Shown: positions 7,492 to 15,310 of the stretch, one piece after another
How the letters are laid out: each line of letters starts with the position of its first letter
Numbering within the stretch: position 1 is the first letter of the stretch
Source: an uncultured Erysipelotrichaceae bacterium
Lineage (GTDB): Bacteria > Bacillota_I > Bacilli_A > Erysipelotrichales > Erysipelotrichaceae
Assembly: GCA_902803785.1 (NCBI GenBank)
Contig: CADCRE010000001.1
Location: forward strand, 1 to 35,412
DNA: 35,412 nucleotides
Direction of reading: 5' to 3'
Made by a program: the position numbers and the translations under genes
Notes under the pieces: generated by a model
Told to the model about the DNA's origin: nothing
The model's input: only the letters and a program-made list of their open reading frames with translations
Database searches by the model: none

Positions 7492-8415
7492 CTACAGATG
7501 TCTCAAGTTTTCTTTTGCGTATGCGATATAAGGTTCCAGAGCCTTCCTGATCTGAGCGAATTCCTCATCGGAAGCCCTGCACAGAGGGGCCAAAGCATCT
7601 CCGCAGCCTCTGCCGATGCATTCCAGAGCGGCCTTCAGTCTTCTCGGGAACTGTGGACCCGTGATGGACATCCATACGGTATAGACCATCCTCTGAAGAT
7701 CCATGGCCTCCTGGTATTTCCCTTCCTTGTGCAGATCCCAGATCCTGACAGACAGTTCCGGGAAGAGTCCCAGGATCGCTGCGATCTCACCGTCTGCGCC
7801 CATCAGATAGGTGTTCTCCGGCATTTCATCCGTTGCCGCAAAGATCAGTCCTTCTTCATGGCACTTCTCATACATCGCCGCAAATCCGTCGATGCTTCCT
7901 CTGGATTGTTTGATACCGACCAGATTCTTGATCCCCTTCAGCATCCTGTAGGCGTCATTCGGTTTGACTTCGTTCTGTGGGATGACGTTGTAGATGATGA
8001 TCGGCAGATCGACTGCCTCGGAGATCGCGTCGTAGTAACGGTAGTTTCCGTCCGCATCCGTACCGCCCAGGTACTGGATCGGTGTGATCATCAGCGCATC
8101 CGCACCGGCTTCCTTCGCCTGTTTTGCGGCTTCGATCGCATCTCTCGTGGAGTGCTTGATGATACCGGCTACGATCGGAATGTTCCTCTTGTTTTCTTCC
8201 TTGATGATACGGATCATCTGGTTCCGTTCGTCATCATGAATGGCACAGCCTTCTCCCGTAGAGCCTCCCGGAGAGATCCCATGTACACCCGCATCCATGA
8301 TGAACTTTGCCTGTTCACGGAATGCTTCGGCATCGAAAGTCCCATCGCTGTGATAAGGCGTAACGACCGGGGCGATAATTCCATAAAGATAGTTGTACTT
8401 TTCTCTCTTGTTCAT
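7492..8415 (-). CDS. DapA-superfamily lyase/aldolase 3 (Liv operon)
   Basis: A 307-residue TIM-barrel class I aldolase family protein. The pyruvate-binding loop GGSTGEG is at 50-56, the general Tyr at 142 (YNVIP) and the Schiff-base Lys at 169 (GIKQS). The Arg that binds the aspartate-semialdehyde carboxylate in true dihydrodipicolinate synthase is missing; the loop reads YNVIPQNEV. A lysine-biosynthesis role is therefore unlikely. Family alternatives are 2-keto-3-deoxy-sugar-acid aldolase or dehydratase, or a pyrroline-hydroxycarboxylate deaminase. The ATG at 8415 has GGAGG 5 nt upstream and follows the LivF stop by 1 nt; the longer TTG start at 8427 is rejected. It shares an operon with a Liv-type importer and an SDR. 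Confidence 0.85.
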   Translation of the reverse strand: MNKREKYNYLYGIIAPVVTPYHSDGTFDAEAFREQAKFIMDAGVHGISPGGSTGEGCAIHDDERNQMIRIIKEENKRNIPIVAGIIKHSTRDAIEAAKQAKEAGADALMITPIQYLGGTDADGNYRYYDAISEAVDLPIIIYNVIPQNEVKPNDAYRMLKGIKNLVGIKQSRGSIDGFAAMYEKCHEEGLIFAATDEMPENTYLMGADGEIAAILGLFPELSVRIWDLHKEGKYQEAMDLQRMVYTVWMSITGPQFPRRLKAALECIGRGCGDALAPLCRASDEEFAQIRKALEPYIAYAKENLRHL

Positions 8416-8416
8416 G

Positions 8417-9142
8417 TTAACCTCCAAGGTATGCTTTTCTGATCTCGTCGGATTCGATCAGATCGGAAGATTTGCCGCTGCTCGTGATGACGCCGTTCTC
8501 CAGTACGTAGGTACGGTTGGAGATGGACAGGGCCATGAAGGCGTTCTGTTCGACCAGCAGGATAGGAATATTCTTTTCTTTGTTGATACGGACGATGACA
8601 TTGAAGACGTCATCGACGATGACAGGTGCCAGGCCCAGAGAAGGTTCATCGAACATGATCAGTTTCGGATCGGACATCAGTCCTCTGGCGATCGCCAGCA
8701 TCTGCTGTTCACCGCCGGACAGGGATCCTGCCAGCTGATTCCTTCTTTCCTTCAGTCTCGGGAATAGATCGAACTGTTCCTCCATCATCTGCTGCATCTC
8801 GGCCTTGGAATAATTGCGGGAGTAGGCTCCCATTTCCAGATTGACTTCGACGGAAAGGTCCGGGAAGACCAGTCTTCCTTCCGGTACATAGACGATCCCT
8901 TTGTCAACGATCTTGTGTGTCGGCAGTTTATGGATCTCCTGTCCGTCAAAGGTGATCTTGCCTTTCTTCGGACTTCTCAGTCCCATGATCGAACGCATGG
9001 TGGTCGTCTTTCCGGCACCGTTGGATCCGATGATGGAAACGATCTCACCGTCGAATACGTCGATCGATACATCGAACAGCGCCTGAACTTCTCCATAGTA
9101 GACATCGATGCCTTCCAGGCTGAGTATCTTCTTCTGTTCCAT
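8417..9142 (-). CDS. livF: Branched-chain-amino-acid-type ABC transporter ATPase, LivF-like
   Basis: A 241-residue cytoplasmic ATPase with Walker A GSNGAGKTT, signature LSGGEQQ, Walker B MFDEPSLGLAP and switch His-region equivalent LLVEQN. Overall it matches LivF, the shorter of the two Liv ATPases. It pairs with LivG to drive the LivHM channel. Its ATG overlaps the LivG stop by 1 nt (TAATG). The Liv family carries branched-chain amino acids but also amides, urea, aromatic and other carboxylates. The operon holds a lyase, an SDR and an FCD regulator, so the cargo here may be an organic or sugar acid. Confidence 0.9.
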   Translation of the reverse strand: MEQKKILSLEGIDVYYGEVQALFDVSIDVFDGEIVSIIGSNGAGKTTTMRSIMGLRSPKKGKITFDGQEIHKLPTHKIVDKGIVYVPEGRLVFPDLSVEVNLEMGAYSRNYSKAEMQQMMEEQFDLFPRLKERRNQLAGSLSGGEQQMLAIARGLMSDPKLIMFDEPSLGLAPVIVDDVFNVIVRINKEKNIPILLVEQNAFMALSISNRTYVLENGVITSSGKSSDLIESDEIRKAYLGG

Positions 9143-9915
9143 TATTTCACCTTATACCTTTCTCCCAGATATGCCTTGATGACCTCCGGATTGGTCTGGA
9201 TCTCCTGCGGAGTTCCTTCAGCGATCTTCGCACCAAAGTTGACGACGGTGATCCGATGGGAAACGTTCATGACGACATCCATGTTGTGTTCGATGAAGAA
9301 CAGGGTCTTGCCTTCCGAATGGATCCGCATCAGCAGATCGACGAATTCCGCACGCTCCGAAGGGTTCAGTCCGGCTGCCGGTTCATCCAGAAGTAGCAGT
9401 TCAGGATCTGTCATCAGCGCTCTGGCGACTTCCAGGACCTTACGGTTACCGTAAGGCAGGTTCTTGACGTATTCGTCCTTGATATTGTGGAGACCGACAT
9501 AGTCTAACAGCATCTCCGCTTTTTCTTTCAGCATCTTTTCCTCATCCATCAGACCTTTCGGATTGACGATGCTTGGGAAAAGATCCAGTTTCGTTAACTG
9601 ATGTCCGCCGACCATGACGTTCTCAAGGGCAGTCATCGTATCGTACAGTTTGATGTTCTGGAAGGTCCTGCCGATCCCCAGACGGGCGATCTCGTGTGTC
9701 TTCAGATTCGTGATCTCATGACCCTTGAAGAAGATCTGACCGCTGGTCGGATGGAAGACGCCTTCGATCATATTGGTAGCAGTCGTCTTGCCGGCACCGT
9801 TCGGACCGATCAGAGCGTGGATCTCGTGTTCCATGACCGTCATGGACAGGTCATTGACCGCTGTCAGACCGCCAAACTGTTTGGTGATATTTTTCAGTTC
9901 CAGCATTGCAGCCAT
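9142..9915 (-). CDS. livG: Branched-chain-amino-acid-type ABC transporter ATPase, LivG-like
   Basis: A 257-residue ATPase with Walker A GPNGAGKTT, a degenerate signature LPYGNRK typical of LivG, Walker B LLLDEPAAGLNPSE and the conserved FIEHNMD switch. The C-terminal LGERYK extension is characteristic of LivG. It lies 1 nt downstream of the LivM-like permease and is co-translated with LivF. Confidence 0.92.
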   Translation of the reverse strand: MAAMLELKNITKQFGGLTAVNDLSMTVMEHEIHALIGPNGAGKTTATNMIEGVFHPTSGQIFFKGHEITNLKTHEIARLGIGRTFQNIKLYDTMTALENVMVGGHQLTKLDLFPSIVNPKGLMDEEKMLKEKAEMLLDYVGLHNIKDEYVKNLPYGNRKVLEVARALMTDPELLLLDEPAAGLNPSERAEFVDLLMRIHSEGKTLFFIEHNMDVVMNVSHRITVVNFGAKIAEGTPQEIQTNPEVIKAYLGERYKVK

Positions 9916-9916
9916 A

Positions 9917-10885
9917 TTACGCTACCTCCTTGCCCTTTCCGAGCTTCTTCTTTACGAAACGGACAGCTTTCTGTAAGACAGACCACAGTCCGTCCGGTAC
10001 GAAGATCGCCATGAGCAGGCAGATCGTACAGAACATGACCCAGTAGTAGTTCTGGAACGCTCTGAGCACTTCCGGAAGGACAGTGACCAGTGCAGCACCG
10101 AGGATATTACCCGGTACGGAACCGATACCGCCGACCATCAGCATCGCGACGTAGTTCTGGGAATAAGAGGTCGCAAACGCCGTCGGGTTCAGGTACTGAG
10201 AATAACCCGCATACATGCATCCCGCAACGACGGAATAGATCGCAGCCATCGTGAAGGCCTGGATCTTGAGTTTTGCGACATCGATACCGGAAGCTTCCGC
10301 AGCTTCCCAGTTGTCACGAATGGATTTGTAGGCTCTTCCCCACTTGCTGTTGACGACCAGGACCGCGATCGCGATCATGATCAGGGTGAAGATCAGGTTC
10401 AGATAGAAGTAGGAGTTCTTGTTCGGGAATTCGAAGAAGAACGGAAGTCTCTTGACATCCTTGAATCCGGTCGCACCGCCGGTGATATCCGTCAGGTTGT
10501 TGACCGTGATACGTACGACTTCATTGAAGCCGATCGTCGTCAGGGAAAGGAAGAATCCCTGCAGTCTCAAAGAAGGATAACCCAATGCACGTCCGATCGC
10601 CAGACCCAAAGCCATGACCATCAGCAAAGCCAGCCACGGATTGACTCCGTAGGTCGTATCGGCGATCGCAAAGGAATAGGCACCCAAGGCCATCATTCCG
10701 GCAGTCGCCATATTCATCTGTCCGGTCAGACCGGTGATGAAGTTCAGACCCAGAACGAGGACGATATTGTACAGCAGCATGTTCATGACCGACTGGACAT
10801 AGGAGTTCGCGGAGATGAACAGAAGGACATATGCGACGACGATAGCTGCCGACAGCAGCAATACAAACAGTGTTTTCTTTTTCAT
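9917..10885 (-). CDS. livM: ABC permease, LivM-like
   Basis: A 322-residue inner-membrane permease with about eight to ten hydrophobic segments. It carries the LivM family motifs GLTGQMNMATAGMMALGAY near residues 53-71 and GAALVTVLPEVLR near the C-terminus. It forms the channel with the LivH-like protein, 8 nt away in the same operon. No defect is visible. Confidence 0.9.
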   Translation of the reverse strand: MKKKTLFVLLLSAAIVVAYVLLFISANSYVQSVMNMLLYNIVLVLGLNFITGLTGQMNMATAGMMALGAYSFAIADTTYGVNPWLALLMVMALGLAIGRALGYPSLRLQGFFLSLTTIGFNEVVRITVNNLTDITGGATGFKDVKRLPFFFEFPNKNSYFYLNLIFTLIMIAIAVLVVNSKWGRAYKSIRDNWEAAEASGIDVAKLKIQAFTMAAIYSVVAGCMYAGYSQYLNPTAFATSYSQNYVAMLMVGGIGSVPGNILGAALVTVLPEVLRAFQNYYWVMFCTICLLMAIFVPDGLWSVLQKAVRFVKKKLGKGKEVA

Positions 10886-10893
10886 ATCGTCAC

Positions 10894-11778
10894 CTACGCT
10901 TTCTTCCTCTTGATGATGCCGCCCGGTCTGATCAGCAGGAAGATGATCATCAGACCGAAGGACAGCGCGTCTTTCCAGACAGACGGAATGAAGATGATAC
11001 CGAACTGTTCGATCAGTCCGATCAGGATACCGCCGATGATGGCTCCCGGATAGGAACCGAAGCCGCCGATGACACCGGCACAGAAGCCTTTAGTCGCAGC
11101 GGACGTCACCATGTTGGAAGAGACGTTATATAACGGTGCACACAGGATACCGACGATTCCGCAGATGACGGATGAGATCGCAACTGTCAGGTTGATGCTG
11201 GCAGTGACGTTGATACCCATCAAAGCGGCCGCGTCTTTGTTCTGTGAGACACAGATCATCGCCTTTCCGGCTTTTGTGAACTTGAAGAACAGCTGAAGCA
11301 GAGTGATGACGATGACAGAAATGATGATTATGTAAATATAGGATTCAGACAGGACTGTCGAACCGATACTAATTGACTCTCTTAAGAAACCTTTTACGGT
11401 AAAAGGCAGGGAACCCCAGGACAGTCTGCAGATCTCGATGATGATACGGGAAAGCATCATCGTACCGAACATCGCGTATGTGACGAACTGCAGATTTCGA
11501 AGAGGATTCAGAATGGTCGAAGCGACCAGCACACCAAACGCAGCCATCGAGACCAAAGTCAGCAGGATGGCTAGCCAATGCGGGAACTGCAGCGCTCTTT
11601 CGAACGTACCCGCAAAGATGTAGGCTCCCAGGACGATAAAACTCTCATGTGCGAAGTTTACCAGACCGGTGGCGTTGTAGATCAGTGTGTATTCGGTGGC
11701 GATGAGAGAGTAGATGCAGCCCATCGCGATCGCGGTTACAAGCAACTGTAACCAGTTTACTCCTTCAAATACAGACAT
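10894..11778 (-). CDS. livH: ABC permease, LivH-like
   Basis: A 294-residue permease of the LivH type, about eight hydrophobic segments. Family hallmarks include YNATGLVNFAHESFIVLGAY at about 33-52 and GGFGSYPGAIIGGILIGLIE near residues 235-254. The gene follows the binding-protein gene after a 66-nt gap holding a strong terminator-like hairpin, so permease expression should be lower than that of the binding protein. Confidence 0.9.
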   Translation of the reverse strand: MSVFEGVNWLQLLVTAIAMGCIYSLIATEYTLIYNATGLVNFAHESFIVLGAYIFAGTFERALQFPHWLAILLTLVSMAAFGVLVASTILNPLRNLQFVTYAMFGTMMLSRIIIEICRLSWGSLPFTVKGFLRESISIGSTVLSESYIYIIIISVIVITLLQLFFKFTKAGKAMICVSQNKDAAALMGINVTASINLTVAISSVICGIVGILCAPLYNVSSNMVTSAATKGFCAGVIGGFGSYPGAIIGGILIGLIEQFGIIFIPSVWKDALSFGLMIIFLLIRPGGIIKRKKA

Positions 11779-11793
11779 AGTTTGATCCCTTTC

Positions 11794-11830
11794 AAAAAAA
11801 GCACCGCACTACCACAGAGGGTAGTGCGGT
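11794..11830 (-). terminator. Attenuating terminator between livK and livH
   Basis: An 11-bp perfect stem (ACCGCACTACC, 11803-11813, with 11820-11830) and a 6-nt loop are followed leftwards by seven T residues. This is a textbook intrinsic terminator inside an operon. It probably lets only part of transcription reach the permease genes and stabilises the binding-protein message. Confidence 0.85.
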
Positions 11831-11844
11831 ATATCGTTTAAAGA

Positions 11845-13092
11845 TTAGTGATATTTAGCAACGTTCTTGACGTCTTCCTGAGATTCGACCATAGAGACAG
11901 AAGCTTCCATCGTCGGAACCAGGTTTCTGATGTAAGTGATACCGATCTGGTAGATCAGGTTGGAGTACTGGTCAGCATAGACTGTACCGATCAGAGTCTC
12001 GTAACCGGAGATCTTTGCGATCGCATCAGCGATTGCCTGAGGTTCTGCAGATCCTGCATCTTCGATCGCCTTGACAGCGAGCTTCGCATGGCAGTAGTAC
12101 AGAGCGCCCTGGACATCAGGTGTTACAGTGTAGTTCTCTTTCCACTTCTTGGTGAATTCAGCGGACAGAGGGTTGGAATTGTCGGAAGCAGAGTAGTCAG
12201 CAACACAGCCCCAGCCTTCGACCCATTCAGGTTCCATCATTTCCAGAACGTTCGTCTGAGCGAGGATCGGGTTCATGTAGACGATCTGATCTCTCAGGCC
12301 CTGTTCATACATTGCCTTGGCAATAGCGACAGCGCCCTTATCATGGCAAGAGGATACCCAGCAGTTGCATCCTGCAGCGATAGCCTTCTGGATGTAAGCA
12401 GTCAGGTCATCGACAGTGGTATCGTGTTCATCACGGTAGTAGTCGATTCCGTTCTCTTTGAAGTAGTTCTCGTAAACAGTTGCAGCACCTGTACCTGTAT
12501 CATCGTTACCGCAGATGATACCGACCTTGATACCGTCAGTGCTTCCGTTCTTAGCGACATACGCGTCAACGACAGCCTTGCCCAGGATAACGCCGTTCAG
12601 ACCATCATCACAACGGTTGTGCCAGAGATATGGGTTCTGCAGATCATCGATACCGACGTTGGTTGCAGAGTTGATCAGCGCAACACCGAGTTCTCTCATC
12701 GTCGCATCCAATGCGATCGTCTGTCCGGAGAAGTACGGACCTAAGATAACGACAGCGCCTTCCTGTTCGACAAGACGACGTACCGTCGTGTCACAGAGGA
12801 CCTTATCGCCCTGGTCATCTTCGACCTTCAGAACGATCTTGTGATACAGACCGTCATTCAGCTTGATACCGCCTGCTTCGTTGACTTCATTGATCGCCAG
12901 CGTAGCACCGTTCACAGCCTGCTCGCCGCCGGCTGCCTGGTCGCCTGTAACAGTCGTAGTGACACCGAATACGATCGGATCGCCTTCTGTAGAAGCTTCT
13001 CCGCCTTCGCCGCCGCCATTGTTGTTCTGGTTACAAGCAGCGAGAGAGAAGACCATCAGTACAGCAAGCAATACTGACAAAAATTTTTTCAT
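11845..13092 (-). CDS. livK: Periplasmic-type substrate-binding lipoprotein, LivK/LivJ-like
   Basis: A 415-residue extracellular binding protein. Residues 1-20 are a lipoprotein signal ending in LAAC, so Cys20 is lipidated; a Gly/Asn-rich linker follows. The mature part has the type I periplasmic-binding fold seen in Liv proteins (FGVTTTVTGDQAAGGEQAVN, then GPYFSG and the INSATN region). It presents a ligand to the LivHMGF complex. It is the first gene of block A, with GGAGG before the ATG, a TTGACT/TATAAT promoter and GntR-type palindromes in between. The strong promoter and the terminator after the gene predict high expression. Ligand unknown; an acid is plausible from the operon. Confidence 0.9.
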   Translation of the reverse strand: MKKFLSVLLAVLMVFSLAACNQNNNGGGEGGEASTEGDPIVFGVTTTVTGDQAAGGEQAVNGATLAINEVNEAGGIKLNDGLYHKIVLKVEDDQGDKVLCDTTVRRLVEQEGAVVILGPYFSGQTIALDATMRELGVALINSATNVGIDDLQNPYLWHNRCDDGLNGVILGKAVVDAYVAKNGSTDGIKVGIICGNDDTGTGAATVYENYFKENGIDYYRDEHDTTVDDLTAYIQKAIAAGCNCWVSSCHDKGAVAIAKAMYEQGLRDQIVYMNPILAQTNVLEMMEPEWVEGWGCVADYSASDNSNPLSAEFTKKWKENYTVTPDVQGALYYCHAKLAVKAIEDAGSAEPQAIADAIAKISGYETLIGTVYADQYSNLIYQIGITYIRNLVPTMEASVSMVESQEDVKNVAKYH

Positions 13093-13160
13093 TTTTCTCC
13101 TCCTTGTAAAAATTTTTGCTTCCTATCTGTTCAACTTCCGGCTTTATCCGCCATTCTTAG

Positions 13161-13171
13161 TTGTCTGACAA
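13161..13171. promoter_or_regulatory. FadR/GntR-type operator downstream of the livK start point
   Basis: TTGTCTGACAA is a perfect odd-centred palindrome matching the FadR-subfamily consensus TNGTNNNACNA at every fixed position. It lies about 40-50 nt downstream of the predicted start of the livK transcript. The reverse complement of the identical site stands before block B at 19121. Confidence 0.7.
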
Positions 13172-13202
13172 ATAATACTTATAATGATCCTTTTACCGAA
13201 AG

Positions 13203-13213
13203 TTGTAAGATAA
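13203..13213. promoter_or_regulatory. Degenerate second GntR-type site at the livK start point
   Basis: TTGTAAGATAA matches TNGTNNNACNA except for T instead of C in the right half. It sits at the expected transcription start, 42 bp (four helical turns) from the perfect site, a spacing that would allow cooperative binding or looping. Confidence 0.4.
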
Positions 13214-13217
13214 CTTT

Positions 13218-13245
13218 ATTATAATACATCTATGGCATTAGTCAA
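13218..13245 (-). promoter_or_regulatory. Sigma-A-type promoter of the livK operon
   Basis: On the minus strand TTGACT (13245-13240) and TATAAT (13223-13218) are separated by 16 nt. The -35 box begins just 16 nt beyond the stop codon of the mutarotase gene. No terminator intervenes, so read-through from block B may add to expression. Confidence 0.8.
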
Positions 13246-13260
13246 TAAAGCGCTTACAGT

Positions 13261-13680
13261 TTATGCGACACCGATCGTGATCAGGATGTTCGCAAAGACT
13301 CTTTTTTCTCCTGTAGAGATCGCAAGCGCAACTGCTTCGCCTTCCTTTTCCTTCATGCAGGCATCGTAGAACTCGTAGCGTCCGAGCTTCTTCAGCTCCA
13401 TACCGCCCAGTTCCTTTTCGAATTCCGCGAAGATCTCCGGCGTGGATCCGTCTTCCGGCACCATGACTTCCGCCGCTTCGATCTCACAGACCGAATGGAT
13501 GGCTTCCAGTACATCCGTGACCGTCGGCAAGCCGGCCTTCACTCCCAGATAGACTTTCTTGGCTGTGCCGGTCTTTTCCGCCAGCGGATAGTTTCCGTCA
13601 GCGATCAGGACCTTGGAGCCGTGTCCGCATTTTGCCAACGCGGCCATGATCTCAGGATTGATCAGTTTCGTACTTAACAT
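13261..13680 (-). CDS. RbsD/FucU-family sugar mutarotase
   Basis: A 139-residue cytoplasmic protein. The family motif GHGSKVLIADGNYP (residues 19-32) carries the catalytic His20 and Asp28, and the C-terminal strand RVFANILITIG matches the FucU form. These enzymes speed interconversion of anomers or of pyranose and furanose forms: ribose for RbsD, L-fucose for FucU. D-arabinose has the same ring configuration as L-fucose, which matters for the pathway proposed here. The start has AGGAG 6 nt upstream. It is the last gene of block B, behind the KdsD-like isomerase and ribokinase-like genes, so it probably prepares the sugar for the kinase. Confidence 0.85.
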   Translation of the reverse strand: MLSTKLINPEIMAALAKCGHGSKVLIADGNYPLAEKTGTAKKVYLGVKAGLPTVTDVLEAIHSVCEIEAAEVMVPEDGSTPEIFAEFEKELGGMELKKLGRYEFYDACMKEKEGEAVALAISTGEKRVFANILITIGVA

Positions 13681-13689
13681 CGTTTTCTC

Positions 13690-14301
13690 CTATTTCTCGT
13701 TTTCACGGAGCTTTCCGAGAGATCCTCCCGGATGCCATTTCACATACTGCTTCGGATCGATATTCGCATCTGCCTGCAGTAATACACTCAACGCCTGGAG
13801 GACCAGAGTCTCTGCCAGGATCGAATTTCTCGGAGCCCGGTTGAGCGGACCGCCCTCTTCATCGACGTGTGCCAGAAGATGGACGTCCGATTCCTTGGCC
13901 AGCCAGGACGAAGCGTTTCCGGAGACACCGATCAGACGGCAGCCGTTGTTCTTGACGGCCGTGACCGTCGCCTTCATCTCTGCGGTCTCACCGCTGTTGG
14001 AGATAAAGATGACCACATCTCCCGCCTTCAGCTGTCCGCAGCTTCCGTGGACCGCCTCCGTTCCGTGCAGGAAGTAGCTAGGCGTTCCGGTAGAAGACAG
14101 AAGGGACGCGATATAACCGGCGATATGTCCCGGTTTCCCGATGCCCGATACGTGGACACGGTTTCCTTCTTCTTCCGCCTTCTGGATCAGCTTGACCGCC
14201 TTGTCCAGAGCCTTTTCATCCAGAGTATTCAAAGTCTTATCCATCTGGACTCTGACGCTCTGTGTAAATGTATCCAATGCTTTCTTTTCTGTTTTCTTCA
14301 T
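13690..14301 (-). CDS. SIS-domain sugar-phosphate isomerase, KdsD-like without CBS domains
   Basis: A 203-residue protein consisting of the SIS half of arabinose-5-phosphate isomerases. Motifs match KdsD/GutQ/KpsF closely: SGIGKPGHI (52-60), STGTPSYFLH (70-79), EAVHG, DVVIFISNSGE (95-105) and WHPGGSLG, where His190 corresponds to the catalytic His of KdsD. The enzyme class interconverts D-arabinose 5-phosphate and D-ribulose 5-phosphate. KdsD proteins normally carry two C-terminal CBS domains, about 320 residues in all, and serve Kdo synthesis for lipopolysaccharide. This host looks Gram-positive and the gene sits among catabolic genes, so a degradative role feeding the pentose phosphate pathway is more likely. 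A phosphohexuloisomerase role is the alternative. Confidence 0.8.
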   Translation of the reverse strand: MKKTEKKALDTFTQSVRVQMDKTLNTLDEKALDKAVKLIQKAEEEGNRVHVSGIGKPGHIAGYIASLLSSTGTPSYFLHGTEAVHGSCGQLKAGDVVIFISNSGETAEMKATVTAVKNNGCRLIGVSGNASSWLAKESDVHLLAHVDEEGGPLNRAPRNSILAETLVLQALSVLLQADANIDPKQYVKWHPGGSLGKLRENEK

Positions 14302-14308
14302 GATCGAC

Positions 14309-15298
14309 CTATTTCAAAGCGGAAAGATCCGGCAGTGTGCAGCCTCTTTCCTTCATAAATTCTTCCACTCTCTCCAGTTTCGGCAGAGAAGGCATCGCAC
14401 CGAATCCGCAGACAGTCAGCGCAGCGACGTGGTTCGCGAACGTTAAAGTATCATTCATATCCATGCCCAGGCATACTGCCGTACAGAAGGCAGCTACGAA
14501 GGAGTCACCTGCCGCAGTCGGGTCTTTGACATCCAGTCCCTTGACACATGGCGCATGGAAGAAACCGTCATCGTTCAGGATGGCGGCACCGCTTCCGCCC
14601 AATGTGATCAGCGCGTTCCTGACACCTTTTTCTCTCAGGACTTCGCAGGCCTTGCGGACATCGTCCATATTCACTTCATCGCCGTTGTAACGGATCTCGA
14701 CACCGGTGATGTCCTTTGCTTCGTGTTCGTTCGGTGAGATGTAAGCCAGATGAGACAGCAGTTCATCACTGAGCGGAGCGCTCGGTGCGCTGTTCAGCAT
14801 GACCGGTACACCGGCTTCGTACGCATATGCGGCGACCTGTTCGTTGATCTCCATCGGGATCTCCAGCTGCAGCATCACCATATCGTAGTTCTTCACTTCC
14901 TCTTTCAGGAAAGCGATCTCTTCCCTGCGGATCGTCATATTGGCACCCTGGATGATCAGGATACGGTTCTTCGTATCTTTGCCTTCGGCTTCTTCCAGGA
15001 TGATGTCGGCGACCTGTGTCGGAACTTCCTCATCGAACAGGATGCGGTCATGATGGATGCCGGCCTCATCGATCGTCTTCAGCAGTTCTTCGCCGTTGGC
15101 GTCTCTGCCGAGCTTGCCGACCATGGTGGTATCTGCACCCAGTCTGGCGACCTGAACGGCCTGATTGGCTCCTTTTCCGCCCGGTGCCGTCTTGAACGAC
15201 TTGCCGATGATCGTCTCTCCTTCCTTAGGAAAGACTTCCGTAGAGAACGTAAAATCCATGCCCAGCGATCCGACGATCAAAATTTTTGGTTTTCTCAT
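14309..15298 (-). CDS. PfkB-family carbohydrate kinase, ribokinase-like
   Basis: A 329-residue sugar kinase. It has the substrate-binding start GSLGMDF, the PfkB-1 signature with PGGKGANQAVQVARLG (39-54), PNEHEA near 189-194, and the anion hole/catalytic base in DPTAAGDSF (259-267, Asp265). The canonical TGAGD is changed to TAAGD. The pattern is closest to ribokinase, which phosphorylates O5 of a pentose. Next to a KdsD-like isomerase, D-arabinose or another pentose is a reasonable substrate, but the sequence does not distinguish pentose from hexose or deoxy-sugar-acid. AAGGAG lies just upstream. It is central in block B, 7 nt before the isomerase gene. Confidence 0.88.
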   Translation of the reverse strand: MRKPKILIVGSLGMDFTFSTEVFPKEGETIIGKSFKTAPGGKGANQAVQVARLGADTTMVGKLGRDANGEELLKTIDEAGIHHDRILFDEEVPTQVADIILEEAEGKDTKNRILIIQGANMTIRREEIAFLKEEVKNYDMVMLQLEIPMEINEQVAAYAYEAGVPVMLNSAPSAPLSDELLSHLAYISPNEHEAKDITGVEIRYNGDEVNMDDVRKACEVLREKGVRNALITLGGSGAAILNDDGFFHAPCVKGLDVKDPTAAGDSFVAAFCTAVCLGMDMNDTLTFANHVAALTVCGFGAMPSLPKLERVEEFMKERGCTLPDLSALK

Positions 15299-15310
15299 TG
15301 TTTTCTCCTT

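Noticed and set aside
13690-14301. Lipopolysaccharide Kdo synthesis gene
   Set aside because: The host shows Gram-positive features, the CBS domains are missing, and no KdsA, KdsB or KdsC lies nearby.
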